Shown here in pieces: positions 7,636-15,866 of a stretch of 41,503 nucleotides of DNA. The DNA comes from an uncultured Prevotellaceae bacterium (GTDB lineage: Bacteria; Bacteroidota; Bacteroidia; Bacteroidales; Bacteroidaceae), in the NCBI GenBank assembly GCA_900321965.1, contig ONYA01000022.1, forward strand, positions 1 to 41,503, in the 5' to 3' direction. The notes below the pieces were generated by a model. The model ran no database searches, was not told the origin of the DNA, and saw only the letters and a program-made list of their open reading frames with translations. The translations under genes and the position numbers were made by a program. Within the stretch, counting starts at the first letter, position 1. Each line of letters begins with the position of its first letter.

Positions 7636-9290
7636 AATTTAAGCAGTTCTTTTGCATTCTGAATGGCGGCAGCCGTCACGTCGCTACCGCTCAACATCTG
7701 TGCTATCTCGCTGACGCGTTCGTCGGCTGTCAGCTCGGTCATCGTGCTCGTCGTGCCGTTCTTCGTCTCGGCTTTGGCCACTTTGTAGTGACTGGTGCCG
7801 AGGGCTGCAATCTGTGGCAGATGGGTGATGCTGATGACCTGTCGTTCGTGGCTGCCCATCTCCTGCATCAGCTGGGCCATCTGCTCGGCCACACGTCCGC
7901 TGACGCCTGTGTCGATTTCGTCGAAGATGATGGTTGGCAGCTTCACGGCCCCGCTGATCATCACCTTCAGCGACAGCATGACACGGGCAATCTCACCGCC
8001 AGACGCCACTTGGGCTACAGGCTGAAGTGGGGTAGAGGTGTTGGCAGAGAAGAGGAACGACACCTTGTCCTGTCCGCTGCGCGACAACTCCGACTGTCCG
8101 ATGTTGATGGCGAAACGCACGTTGGGCATTCCTAAAGGCACGAGCCGCTGCTGCATCTCCTTCTCTATCTGTCGGGCGGCCTTCGTGCGCTGTCGGCTCA
8201 GGGCGTTGGCTAGCTCTTGACATTTCTCTTTCAGCTGTTGGCACTTGGCTTGCTGCTCCTGCAGGGCATCGTCGCTGTTCTCAATGGCCGACAACTTCTG
8301 TTTGAGGTCATCGCGCATCGTGATGAGTTCGGCAATACTGTCGGCGTGGTATTTCTTCTCGAGGTCGTAGATACGGTCGAGACGGTTATTGACAGCGTCC
8401 AGTTCGGCGGGGTCGAAGTCGACATCCTCCAGACTGCTGCTCACCTCCTGCGCCACATCTTTCAATTCGATATAGGCAGAGTCCATACGCTCGGCCAGCT
8501 CTTTGGCAGCAGGCAGTACACGCTCGATGCCTTTCAGCGCAGCGGCGGCGGTGCGAAGTGATGCAACGATGCCCGTCTCGTCGGCCGACAGCGCGTTGTC
8601 GGCTTCGTAGAGGGCACTCTTGATGTCCTCGGCGTGGGTCATTGTCTCGCTCCGTTGCTCCAGTTCCTCCTGCTCGCCGTCAACTAAGCGGGCGTCGTTG
8701 AGTTCGTTGAACTGGAACTGCAGGAAGTCGGCGTTCTGGCGGTTCTGCTCGATGGCGTCCTTCAGCTCCTGCAACTGTCGTCCTGCCTCGTGGTAGTCAG
8801 CAAATGCCTGACCATAAGCCAGAAGTTCCTTCGAGTCGCCTGCAATGATGTCGACCACCGACAGCTGGAAGTCTTGTTTCTGCAGCAGCAAGTTCTGGTG
8901 CTGTGAGTGTACGTCTACCAGTTGCTCGCCCAGTTCCTTGAGCGTTGTCAGCGCCACCGGGGTATCGTTGATGAAGGCGCGGCTCTTGCCGGCAGCCGTC
9001 AGTTCGCGTCGGATGATGGTGTCATTGGCGTCATACTCGATGTCGTTGTCGGTGAAGAACGGTTCCATCTGGTAGCGCGACAGGTCGAAGTGTGCTTCGA
9101 TGACGCACTTGTCGGCTCCCTGCTTGATGGTCTTCGAGTCGGCACGCTGGCCTAAGAGCAGGCCAATGGCGCCGAGGATGATACTCTTGCCGGCACCCGT
9201 CTCGCCGGTAATGACCGAGAAGCCCGGGTGCAGTTGGATGTCGAGTGTGTCAATGAGTGTAAAGTTCTTGATATATAGCTGTTTAAGCAT
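7632..9290 (-). CDS. recN: DNA repair protein RecN
   Basis: A 552-residue SMC-like ATPase that acts early in double-strand break repair. Walker A is GETGAGKS at residues 29-36 (MLKQLYIKNFTLIDTLDIQL precedes it). Coiled-coil arms cover about 160-380, rich in Glu/Gln/Lys heptads. The C-terminal ABC signature and Walker B read VASGGEIARVMLSLK and PTIIFDEIDTGVSGRVA, with a conserved His in VISITHLPQIAALG. Length and motif order match the family. It starts eight bases after the porD stop and ends in an ATGA overlap with the protease-like gene, so it sits inside one minus-strand operon. Confidence 0.97.
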   Translation of the reverse strand: MLKQLYIKNFTLIDTLDIQLHPGFSVITGETGAGKSIILGAIGLLLGQRADSKTIKQGADKCVIEAHFDLSRYQMEPFFTDNDIEYDANDTIIRRELTAAGKSRAFINDTPVALTTLKELGEQLVDVHSQHQNLLLQKQDFQLSVVDIIAGDSKELLAYGQAFADYHEAGRQLQELKDAIEQNRQNADFLQFQFNELNDARLVDGEQEELEQRSETMTHAEDIKSALYEADNALSADETGIVASLRTAAAALKGIERVLPAAKELAERMDSAYIELKDVAQEVSSSLEDVDFDPAELDAVNNRLDRIYDLEKKYHADSIAELITMRDDLKQKLSAIENSDDALQEQQAKCQQLKEKCQELANALSRQRTKAARQIEKEMQQRLVPLGMPNVRFAINIGQSELSRSGQDKVSFLFSANTSTPLQPVAQVASGGEIARVMLSLKVMISGAVKLPTIIFDEIDTGVSGRVAEQMAQLMQEMGSHERQVISITHLPQIAALGTSHYKVAKAETKNGTTSTMTELTADERVSEIAQMLSGSDVTAAAIQNAKELLKL

Positions 9291-9297
9291 CTCAAAA

Positions 9298-10236
9298 TCA
9301 TTGTTTGATTTTCTCCCAGGTGTTGTTCTGGGAGGCGTTGATACCGAAAAGGATGTCGTAGACGGCCTCCTTCTCCTTCTGTGTGCCCTTACCTTTATAT
9401 ATATTAGCCAGTTCGTCTTTCTTGTAGTCCGTCCATATCTGCGGCAGCAGCGACAGTGGTTTGTCTTCGTGGGCTTTCTTCAGTCCGGTTTCTAAGGCCG
9501 TCGATACTTCGGTGCGTCCGCGCTCTACGTTGGTGGCCATCTCGTCGAGACCCTTGCGGTAGTAATCGTACTGCAACTGGCGGAAAGGCTTGAGGGCCTC
9601 GTCTAAGTAGTCGTTGATGATGGCAAAGCGGTTGCGTGAGTCTTCAAACGACTTCCATCCCGGATAGCCTAAGTCCTGGGCGTTGTTCACCAGATACATG
9701 CAGCGCTGTAGCACGTCGGTGCCTCCGAAGGGCGAGAAGGTGTCGAGGTCGAGACCGATGATGAGATAGGCGTAATAGGCGAAGAGGGCCGTCAGCTGGT
9801 TGTCGATGTTCTCGTCGTTGAAGTTCAGCTGGTCGAACTGTGCAAACTGAAACTGGAACTGCTTGTCGGTGTTGTTATAGATGGTTGTCGTGTAGGCTGA
9901 GTTCCATACCGGGCGGTTGGCCTGTATGATGGCCGTACACTCGAAGCGGTTCTCGGCTTGTACGTATTTGTCGACGGTGATGTTGAAGTTGCATTGTATG
10001 CGCTCGTTCTGCTGGAACTGCAGTTCCGTCCACTGGCGCTCGTTGACAAACTGCTCGAGCGTCTGCTTCAGGTTCTCGAAGACGGAGGCATCGGTGCCCT
10101 GAATCTTCGAGTGGTTGATGTTGATCTTGGCCTCCAGCTCCTGCGCCCCTGCGGGGCTAAAGAAGAAATAACAAAGAACAAAGAATAAAGTTCTTAGCAC
10201 TTTCCGGGCAGATGAAGGAGTTAGAAGTCTGTTCAT
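9298..10236 (-). CDS. porD: PorD-like (DUF4835) exported protein
   Basis: A 312-residue exported protein of the DUF4835 family, annotated as type IX secretion system protein PorD. The start is taken at ATG 10236; a GTG at 10248 would add four residues. The signal peptide is RTLFFVLCYFFFSPAGAQ, and the mature part begins ELEAKININHSKIQGTDASVFENLKQTLEQFVNERQWT, which is typical of the family. LTALFAYYAYLIIGLDLDTFSPFGG and the Asn/Gln-rich middle also fit. The signal peptide core is encoded by heptamer repeats that recur in the gap upstream. The neighbour recN is a usual partner. A coaBC gene that I recall standing nearby in relatives is absent here. Confidence 0.88.
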   Translation of the reverse strand: MNRLLTPSSARKVLRTLFFVLCYFFFSPAGAQELEAKININHSKIQGTDASVFENLKQTLEQFVNERQWTELQFQQNERIQCNFNITVDKYVQAENRFECTAIIQANRPVWNSAYTTTIYNNTDKQFQFQFAQFDQLNFNDENIDNQLTALFAYYAYLIIGLDLDTFSPFGGTDVLQRCMYLVNNAQDLGYPGWKSFEDSRNRFAIINDYLDEALKPFRQLQYDYYRKGLDEMATNVERGRTEVSTALETGLKKAHEDKPLSLLPQIWTDYKKDELANIYKGKGTQKEKEAVYDILFGINASQNNTWEKIKQ

Positions 10237-10258
10237 AGAGTATCCCACTTTATCCTTT

Positions 10259-10345
10259 TTATTTATTCTTTGTTATTTGTTCTTTTTTCTTTATTCTTTA
10301 GCGCAGCGCCTGAATCTTTATTCTTTATTCTTTAGCGCAGCGCCT
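10259..10345. repeat. heptamer and GC-unit repeats in the exonuclease-porD gap
   Basis: Tandem 7-mers of the TTTATTC/TTTGTTC type occur at about 10259-10302 and 10316-10334. They are punctuated by three copies of CTTTAGCGCAGCGC, the third of which runs into the end of the exonuclease gene. The same 7-mers, in opposite orientation on the plus strand (10176-10195), encode the PorD signal peptide. No terminator or ORF is evident. Confidence 0.8.
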
Positions 10346-10348
10346 TCT

Positions 10349-11167
10349 TTAGCGCAGCGCTTGCGCTTCGCGCAGTCTGATGCGTGTCAGCACCTGCTTG
10401 GTGTTGTAGGTGAACTCTCCGCCCAGTATCCAGCTGTAGTAGCCGGGGTCGAAGCGCAGCACGTCGGCCACAGGCTTGCCCTTGTGCTTGCCGAAGTTGA
10501 ACACCTCGGTGCGCACGCCGTTGACCTCCTGCCAGACGATGCGTCCGGCAAAGTCGACATTGTCATTCTGCTTCGAGAACTCAGCTAATTTGTCCATATC
10601 GTTCTCGAGCACCTTCTCCGGGTCTTCGTTAGCGCCCGGAGCATACTTGTCGAGCTCGCCCATCAGCACGCGGTAGGTGGCCTCGGTGTCCTGATCGGCG
10701 CGGTGAGCCTCGAAGTCTTCCTCCATCTTGCGGCCACAATAGAACTTATAGGCGGCAGCCAGGTTGCGGCGCTCCATCTTGTGGAAGATGGTCTGTGCGT
10801 CAATCAGCCGGCATTTCGCAAAGTCGAAGTCGATGCCGGCGCGCAGAAACTCTTCGGCCAGCAGGGGCACGTCGAAGTGGTTGGAGTTGAACCCGGCAAT
10901 ATCGCTGCCTGAGAACACCTCGTTCAGCTTGGCGCTGAGCTGCTTGAAGGTCGGCTTGTCCTTGACGTCATCGTCGCCGATGCCTGTCAGCTGGGTGATG
11001 AACGGGTCGATAGGACGCTCGGGATTGATAATCTCGTTACCGCGCTCCTCGCGTCCGTCGGGGTACACCTTAATATATGATAGCTGGATGACGCGGTCTT
11101 TCACCATATCCAGTCCCGTGGTCTCTAAGTCGAAGATGACCAGCGGCTTCTTCAGGTTCAGTTTCAT
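10349..11167 (-). CDS. DnaQ-like 3'-5' exonuclease (Pol III epsilon type)
   Basis: A 272-residue DEDDh exonuclease. The ExoI motif is VIFDLETTGLD (Asp13 and Glu15), ExoII lies in IAGFNSNHFDVPLLAEEF, and ExoIII is HRADQDTEATYRVL. All acidic residues and the catalytic His are present, so the enzyme should be active. The C-terminal part, about residues 215-270, contains FNFGKHKGKPVADVL and PGYYSWILGGEF, a small domain often fused to such exonucleases in Bacteroidetes. The stop codon lies in the GC-rich repeat described at 10259-10345. It begins eight bases after the dnaN stop, so a proofreading or repair role together with the sliding clamp is likely. Confidence 0.93.
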   Translation of the reverse strand: MKLNLKKPLVIFDLETTGLDMVKDRVIQLSYIKVYPDGREERGNEIINPERPIDPFITQLTGIGDDDVKDKPTFKQLSAKLNEVFSGSDIAGFNSNHFDVPLLAEEFLRAGIDFDFAKCRLIDAQTIFHKMERRNLAAAYKFYCGRKMEEDFEAHRADQDTEATYRVLMGELDKYAPGANEDPEKVLENDMDKLAEFSKQNDNVDFAGRIVWQEVNGVRTEVFNFGKHKGKPVADVLRFDPGYYSWILGGEFTYNTKQVLTRIRLREAQALR

Positions 11168-11175
11168 TGTTGGTA

Positions 11176-12300
11176 TCAGTCGTTTAAGAGCATGGGCATC
11201 ATCAGCATCAGCACATCCTGGTTCTCGGGCTGCTCAGAGGGCAGCACCAGTCCGGCGCGGCTGGGGTCGGCCAGCTGGATGACAATCTCGGGGCAGTCGA
11301 AATTGCTGAGTACCTCGATGAACGAAGAACCCTTGAAGCCGATGCTCATGGGCTGACCGTTGTAGTCGCAGCTCATGCGCTCGGTTGCCGTCTTCGAGAA
11401 GTCGTAGTCCTCGGCGTCTAACTGCAGCGTCGAGCCTTCTACGTGGAAGCGGATGAGGTTGCTGGAGTCGTTGGCGAAGGGCTGTACGCGGCGCAGGGCT
11501 GCCAACAGTCCGCTGCGGTCTACGCGCAGCTCGTTGGGGTTGTTCTGCGGAATCACCGAGTTGTAGTTGGGGTAGCGGCCTTCGATGAGTCGGCAGAGGA
11601 TGATGCCGTCGCCGTAGTTGATTTCGGCGTTGCGCTCGTCGAAACGGATGGTGATGTCGCCACCGTCCTTGCCTAAGAGGTTCTTCAGCAGCGAGGCGGG
11701 CTTCTTCGGCAGGATGAAGGCGGCGGGCTGGTCGCTCTTGATGGTGTAGATCTTGTTGCGCACCAGCTTGTGTCCGTCAGAGGCTACGACAGCCAGACAG
11801 TCGGGCGTCAGGTCGAAGTAGATGCCGTTCATCACCGGGCGCAGCTCATCCTGAGCCGTAGCGAAGATGCTGCGGTTGATGTTCTCGGCCAGCATCTGGT
11901 TGCTGATGACGATGGTCGTGGCGGCGTCGCCGACGGTCTGTGCCGTAGGATATTCGTCGGCATTCTCCGTAGGCAGACTGAACAGACCATTCTGATAGGT
12001 AATCTTGGCTATGCTCGACTGCAGGTCAACGTCGAACGTGATGGGCTGCTCAGAGAACCCCTTGACAGCCTCTAACAGGTCGTGATTGCCGATGGCAAAG
12101 CGTCCGTCGCTGTCGCTCTCGGTCAGCTCCACCGTTGTCTGCATCGTGTTCTCACTGTCAGATGCCGTCAGTCGAAGGGTCTGACCGCTAACGTCGAAAA
12201 CGAAGTCACCCAAGATGGGAAGGGCGTTCTTACTGTTGATAACTCTGGAGAGTGCGACGAGCTTTGAGCTCAGTGCCGTGCTTGATACTGTGAATCTCAT
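11176..12300 (-). CDS. dnaN: DNA polymerase III beta subunit (sliding clamp)
   Basis: A 374-residue clamp that tethers polymerases to DNA. The start MRFTVSSTALSSKLVALSRV and ALPILGDFVFDV match DnaN. ELRPVMNGIYFDL, VVASDGHKLVRNK and EGRYPNYNSVIPQNN mark the second and third domains. The C-terminus ends DVLMLMMPMLLND, where the usual clamp end is LVMPMRL-like. Length is normal. It is the first gene of a minus-strand operon with the exonuclease, porD, recN and a protease-like gene. A TAATTTTG box lies about 40 bases upstream. Confidence 0.97.
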   Translation of the reverse strand: MRFTVSSTALSSKLVALSRVINSKNALPILGDFVFDVSGQTLRLTASDSENTMQTTVELTESDSDGRFAIGNHDLLEAVKGFSEQPITFDVDLQSSIAKITYQNGLFSLPTENADEYPTAQTVGDAATTIVISNQMLAENINRSIFATAQDELRPVMNGIYFDLTPDCLAVVASDGHKLVRNKIYTIKSDQPAAFILPKKPASLLKNLLGKDGGDITIRFDERNAEINYGDGIILCRLIEGRYPNYNSVIPQNNPNELRVDRSGLLAALRRVQPFANDSSNLIRFHVEGSTLQLDAEDYDFSKTATERMSCDYNGQPMSIGFKGSSFIEVLSNFDCPEIVIQLADPSRAGLVLPSEQPENQDVLMLMMPMLLND

Positions 12301-12338
12301 ATTGTTTCTTTGTTTTTAGTTGCTTCGTATTTGGACTA

Positions 12339-12346
12339 CAAAATTA
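12339..12346 (-). promoter_or_regulatory. -7 box for the dnaN operon
   Basis: On the minus strand the box reads TAATTTTG, matching TAnnTTTG, 38 bases upstream of the dnaN ATG. The upstream stretch is T-rich and a distinct -33 TTTG is not clear. Confidence 0.6.
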
Positions 12347-12460
12347 CAAAAAAAAGTGTTATTAGAAAAATTTATGCTTAAAAATTCTCGTTTTCAAACT
12401 ATTTTTAGTACTTTCGCGGTCGCAAATCGCTTAAATCAACAATTTAATACATTATATAAT

Positions 12461-12877
12461 ATGGATTTAACAGGAAGAATTATTGCTGTATTGCCAGCAC
12501 AAAGTGGTGTTTCGTCACGCACAGGTAACTCATGGATGTCGCAGGACTATGTCATTGAAGTCCCTGGCCAGTATCCTAAGCGCTGCGTGTTCCGTATTTT
12601 TGGTGAAGACCGCATCAAGCAGTTTAACATTCAGCTGAACGAGGACGTGACCGTCCAGTTCGATATTGACGCTCATGAGTATCAGGGCCGTTGGTTCAAC
12701 GATGTCCGTGCCTTCAATATCATTCGCGGTCAGGTGGCTCCTGCCGCCGCTGCACCCGTTCCAGGTGCCGCTCCCTTCCCCCCGGCACAGCCCGCAGCTC
12801 CTGCTGCTGATGCCGCTCCGTTCCCGCCGGCTCAGGAGGCTCCGGCCGAAGGTTCTGCCGACGACCTGCCGTTCTAA
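12461..12877 (+). CDS. DUF3127 protein with SSB-like acidic C-terminal tip
   Basis: A 138-residue protein. The first 90 residues (MDLTGRIIAVLPAQSGVSSR, then WMSQDYVIEVPG, CVFRIFGEDRIKQF, VQFDIDAHEYQGRWFNDVRA) match the DUF3127 family, which looks OB-fold-like. Then comes a Pro/Ala-rich linker with two APFPPAQ units, and the protein ends DDLPF. This is the tip used by single-stranded DNA-binding proteins to recruit partners. The true ssb in this window lacks it. The start is ATG 12461; the open frame extends 47 codons upstream through AT-rich non-coding sequence. Its stop codon shares the CTAA with the stop of the convergent ferredoxin gene. A role in nucleic-acid binding is inferred. Confidence 0.88.
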   Translation: MDLTGRIIAVLPAQSGVSSRTGNSWMSQDYVIEVPGQYPKRCVFRIFGEDRIKQFNIQLNEDVTVQFDIDAHEYQGRWFNDVRAFNIIRGQVAPAAAAPVPGAAPFPPAQPAAPAADAAPFPPAQEAPAEGSADDLPF

Positions 12878-13641
12878 GGCTTATAATAGTATTGTCCGCG
12901 TCGTCGCGTGATGCGACCGTAGTTGATAGCGTGGACAGGACAATGATGATAGCAGCTGAGACAACACGTACAGCTGCTATCATTTTTCCATCCCGGCGTG
13001 TCTTCAAACGTGATGTCGCCCACGGGACACACCTCAGCACACTTGCCGCAGTGGATGCAGACGTCGGCATCGACGGTGAACTTCTTGTCGGTTATCATAA
13101 AGCGGTTGAAGTAGGCGCCGATCACGTGGGTGAACGTCCAGGGTGTCAGTCCGAGCGTCAGCTGCGAGTAGCCCGTTTGCCGTTCGACGACGACGCGCTC
13201 GAAGTCGGTCAACCGGCGGCTGGCCTCCTCTTTCTTCTCACGTTCGCGTTCGGGTGTGTCGGTGTACATGAACGGCAGGCAGACGTAGCTCTCGGGCATC
13301 GTTAGCGACTGGCAGCTGTCGAGCACGATGCCCCTTGCGGCCAGTTCGCCGGCCAGCATCTTTATCGCCAGTCCTGTACTGTCGCCACACGTACACAGGG
13401 CGTAGGCGTAGTGCCCCCCAGCGTTGTCGATGCGTAGCCTGCCCACAAACTCGCGGACGATATGTGGCGGTTGCCAGCCGTGAATGGGGAAGCAGAAGCC
13501 TATCCTCTCCCCATCCTCTAAGGTGTATTCGCACGTCCCCTTCAGTTCCTGGGGTATGAAGAGCAGTCGCTCATTGGTAGCAGCCGCTAACCGCTCTGCC
13601 GCCCATCTCGTATTGCCTGTACCTGAAAAATAGAATATCAT
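12874..13641 (-). CDS. EFR1-type flavodoxin/ferredoxin fusion protein
   Basis: A 255-residue redox protein. The N-terminal flavodoxin-like part begins MIFYFSGTGNTRWAAERLAA, where SGTGNT is the phosphate-binding loop for FMN. The C-terminal part carries two 4Fe-4S motifs: CIHCGKCAEVCP and CTCCLSCYHHCP. This is the EFR1 ferredoxin architecture, an electron carrier of unsettled partners. The start is fixed by the flavodoxin loop at ATG 13641; upstream codons are not family-like. The -7 box lies only six bases upstream of this ATG, so the mRNA is probably leaderless. The stop overlaps that of the convergent DUF3127 gene. Confidence 0.9.
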   Translation of the reverse strand: MIFYFSGTGNTRWAAERLAAATNERLLFIPQELKGTCEYTLEDGERIGFCFPIHGWQPPHIVREFVGRLRIDNAGGHYAYALCTCGDSTGLAIKMLAGELAARGIVLDSCQSLTMPESYVCLPFMYTDTPEREREKKEEASRRLTDFERVVVERQTGYSQLTLGLTPWTFTHVIGAYFNRFMITDKKFTVDADVCIHCGKCAEVCPVGDITFEDTPGWKNDSSCTCCLSCYHHCPVHAINYGRITRRRGQYYYKP

Positions 13642-13646
13642 GGGGG

Positions 13647-13654
13647 CAAAGGTA
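13647..13654 (-). promoter_or_regulatory. -7 box immediately upstream of the EFR1 start
   Basis: On the minus strand the box reads TACCTTTG, a consensus match, followed by CCCCC and the ATG. The expected transcription start falls at or beside the A of the start codon. Confidence 0.7.
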
Positions 13655-13694
13655 CGAAAAGTTGAGAGAAAAGCAAAAGGAAAGCAGCTTTTCT

Positions 13695-13724
13695 TTTGTA
13701 TTCTCATATTTTTTCGTAACTTTG
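13695..13724 (+). promoter_or_regulatory. promoter of the esterase gene
   Basis: TTTG at 13695-13698 and TAACTTTG at 13717-13724 are separated by 18 nt, close to the Bacteroidetes -33/-7 arrangement. The start codon is 25 bases downstream. Confidence 0.75.
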
Positions 13725-13749
13725 CAGCCGAAAACAAACTATATCTACG

Positions 13750-14760
13750 ATGAAGACTAAAACTAATTTACTGTTTGCTGCTTTTGTGGCATTGTTGTTG
13801 CTGACTACTGCTGCAACGAACGACAAGACGACCACCATCTTTATTATCGGCGACTCTACGGCGGCTAATAAAGACCTTTCTAAAGGAAAGCTGGAACGAG
13901 GGTGGGGGATGGCTCTGCAATGCTTCTTCGACGACAACATCGTAGTAGATAATCATGCTGTTAACGGGCGTACCTCGCTGACGTTTTTCAAAGAAGGACG
14001 CTGGCAGAAAGTGCTCGACAAGATGAAGCCCGGCGACTACGTCATCATACAGTTCGGACATAACGACCAGAAACCGCGTGCCGGACGTCAGACGTTCCCA
14101 GGTTCCACCTTCGACTATATGCTGGCCCGATACGTCCGCGAGACGCGTGAACACGGTGGAATACCTGTACTGATGAACAGCGTTGTGCGCCGTAATTTCC
14201 GAGTCGATGCGCCTCAGAATGACGATGACGAGAAACTGCGTGACCAGACGTTTGCCGACGGTGCAAAGACGGCAGAAGGCGACTCGCTGATAGACACTCA
14301 CGGACTCTACCGCGTGGCTCCCCGCGACGTTGCCGAGCGCATGAACGTCCACTTCGTCGATGCCAACAAGATAACGCACGATCTGGAGCAAGGGCTGGGC
14401 GTTGAAGGCTCGAAGAAGCTGCACATGTGGTTCCTGCCCGGCACAGAGCCTACTGAGCCGAAGGGCAAGCAGGACAATACACATTATAGTATATATGGTG
14501 CGCACGTCGTGGCCCGCCTGTTGGCTGATGCCCTCTGCGAGGAGATTCCTGTGCTGAAGAAGTATCGTTGCGATGCCGACATGACTGTCGATCGCAAAGG
14601 ACGCGGCGACTATATGGACTTGGAACAGGCTGTTGCTGCTGCTAAGAACAGTCAGAAGCCTGTGACCATCCAGATTTTAGGCGGCGAATGGCAGAAGCCG
14701 CAGCTCCCGAAGAAGTCGCAGATTAGGTTTGTGCTGCGCGAAGGAGCTTCGTGGAAGTAA
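13750..14760 (+). CDS. SGNH-type rhamnogalacturonan acetylesterase-like protein (CE12)
   Basis: A 336-residue exported esterase. The signal peptide is MKTKTNLLFAAFVALLLLTTAA. The SGNH blocks are intact: FIIGDSTAANKD (nucleophile Ser), NHAVNGRTS (Gly), IIQFGHNDQKP (Asn) and DNTHYSIYGAHVVARLLADAL (Asp and His). This matches carbohydrate esterase family 12, which removes acetyl groups from pectic rhamnogalacturonan. A C-terminal tail of about 60 residues (LEQAVAAAKNSQKPVTIQIL) looks like the start of a pectin-esterase-type domain, so the protein may be a fragment or relic of a longer fusion. There is no polysaccharide-utilisation locus around it. A strong hairpin follows. Confidence 0.9.
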   Translation: MKTKTNLLFAAFVALLLLTTAATNDKTTTIFIIGDSTAANKDLSKGKLERGWGMALQCFFDDNIVVDNHAVNGRTSLTFFKEGRWQKVLDKMKPGDYVIIQFGHNDQKPRAGRQTFPGSTFDYMLARYVRETREHGGIPVLMNSVVRRNFRVDAPQNDDDEKLRDQTFADGAKTAEGDSLIDTHGLYRVAPRDVAERMNVHFVDANKITHDLEQGLGVEGSKKLHMWFLPGTEPTEPKGKQDNTHYSIYGAHVVARLLADALCEEIPVLKKYRCDADMTVDRKGRGDYMDLEQAVAAAKNSQKPVTIQILGGEWQKPQLPKKSQIRFVLREGASWK

Positions 14761-14779
14761 GCCGTCAAAGCATAAAAAG

Positions 14780-14814
14780 AAAGCAGGTGTACCACAGAGC
14801 GGCACACCTGCTTT
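14780..14814. terminator. bidirectional intrinsic terminator
   Basis: An 11-bp perfect stem, AAAGCAGGTGT/ACACCTGCTTT, encloses a 13-nt loop. It is flanked by A-rich sequence on the left and TTTTCT on the right, and lies between the esterase gene and the convergent GGGtGRT gene. Confidence 0.9.
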
Positions 14815-14837
14815 TCTATATCGTGATAAGTAGTTGT

Positions 14838-15851
14838 TTACTTACCGTTCAGAGCGAGGCTCACCTCAACGGCGATAGACACCGTAGCACCTACCATCGG
14901 GTTGTTACCGATACCGAGGAAGCCCATCATCTCAACGTGTGCGGGCACTGAAGAAGAACCTGCGAACTGAGCGTCGCTGTGCATACGGCCCAGCGTGTCG
15001 GTCATGCCGTAAGAAGCGGGACCTGCAGCCATGTTGTCGGGGTGCAACGTACGACCCGTACCACCACCGGAAGCTACTGAGAAGTAGGGCTTGCCAGCGA
15101 GCACGCGCTCCTTCTTGTAAGTACCGGCAACGGGGTGCTGGAAACGGGTGGGGTTGGTAGAGTTACCCGTGATGCTGACGTCGACGTTCTCCTTCCACAG
15201 GATGGCAACACCCTCGCGGACGTCGTCGGCACCGTAGCATTTCACCTTAGCGCGGGGACCGTCGCTGTACGGAGTCTCCTTGACGACCTTCACCTCACCG
15301 GTGTAGTAGTCGAACTGAGTCTGCACGTATGTGAAACCGTTGATACGGCTGATGATCATAGCGGCGTCCTTGCCCAGACCGTTCAGAATGACGCGGAGGG
15401 GCTTCTGGCGAACCTTGTTAGCCTTCTCGGCAATCTTGATGGCACCCTCAGCAGCGGCGAACGACTCGTGGCCAGCCAGGAAGGCGAAGCACTCAGTCTC
15501 CTCGCGCAGCAGACGGGCAGCCAGGTTACCGTGACCCAGACCTACCTTACGGTCGTCGGCCACAGAGCCGGGGATGCAGAACGACTGCAGACCGATACCG
15601 ATAGCCTCGGCAGCGTCGGCGGCATTCTTCACACCCTTCTTGATAGCGATGGCAGCACCACAAACGTAAGCCCACTTAGCGTTCTCGAAGCAGATGCGCT
15701 GTGTGTCCTCACACATCTGGTAGGGGTCAACACCAGCCTTCTCGCAAATCTCGTTAGCCTCTTCGATGCTGTTGATTCCGTTCTCTTTCAGAGCGGCCAG
15801 TACCTGATTGATACGACGCTCGTAACTTTCGAATGATACTTTTCTAATCAT
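14838..15851 (-). CDS. GGGtGRT protein
   Basis: A 337-residue cytoplasmic protein recognisable by the motif SGGGTGRTLHPDNMAAGPAS near residue 265, which gives the family its name. Other conserved stretches are FCIPGSVADDRKVGLGHGN, FAFLAGHESFAAAEGAIKIA, ILNGLGKDAAMIIS and NPMVGATVSIAVEVSLAL. Glycine-rich loops suggest a nucleotide or small-molecule site. No function has been assigned to the family as far as I know. It follows an Fe-S scaffold-like gene by 15 bases and is clearly cotranscribed. The pairing suggests a role in metal-cluster or sulfur chemistry, by inference only. Confidence 0.92.
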   Translation of the reverse strand: MIRKVSFESYERRINQVLAALKENGINSIEEANEICEKAGVDPYQMCEDTQRICFENAKWAYVCGAAIAIKKGVKNAADAAEAIGIGLQSFCIPGSVADDRKVGLGHGNLAARLLREETECFAFLAGHESFAAAEGAIKIAEKANKVRQKPLRVILNGLGKDAAMIISRINGFTYVQTQFDYYTGEVKVVKETPYSDGPRAKVKCYGADDVREGVAILWKENVDVSITGNSTNPTRFQHPVAGTYKKERVLAGKPYFSVASGGGTGRTLHPDNMAAGPASYGMTDTLGRMHSDAQFAGSSSVPAHVEMMGFLGIGNNPMVGATVSIAVEVSLALNGK

Positions 15852-15866
15852 ATCTTGTTTCCTCCT

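Noticed and set aside
13750-14760. The esterase gene as part of a polysaccharide-utilisation locus.
   Set aside because: No SusC/SusD, regulator or other glycoside hydrolase is adjacent.
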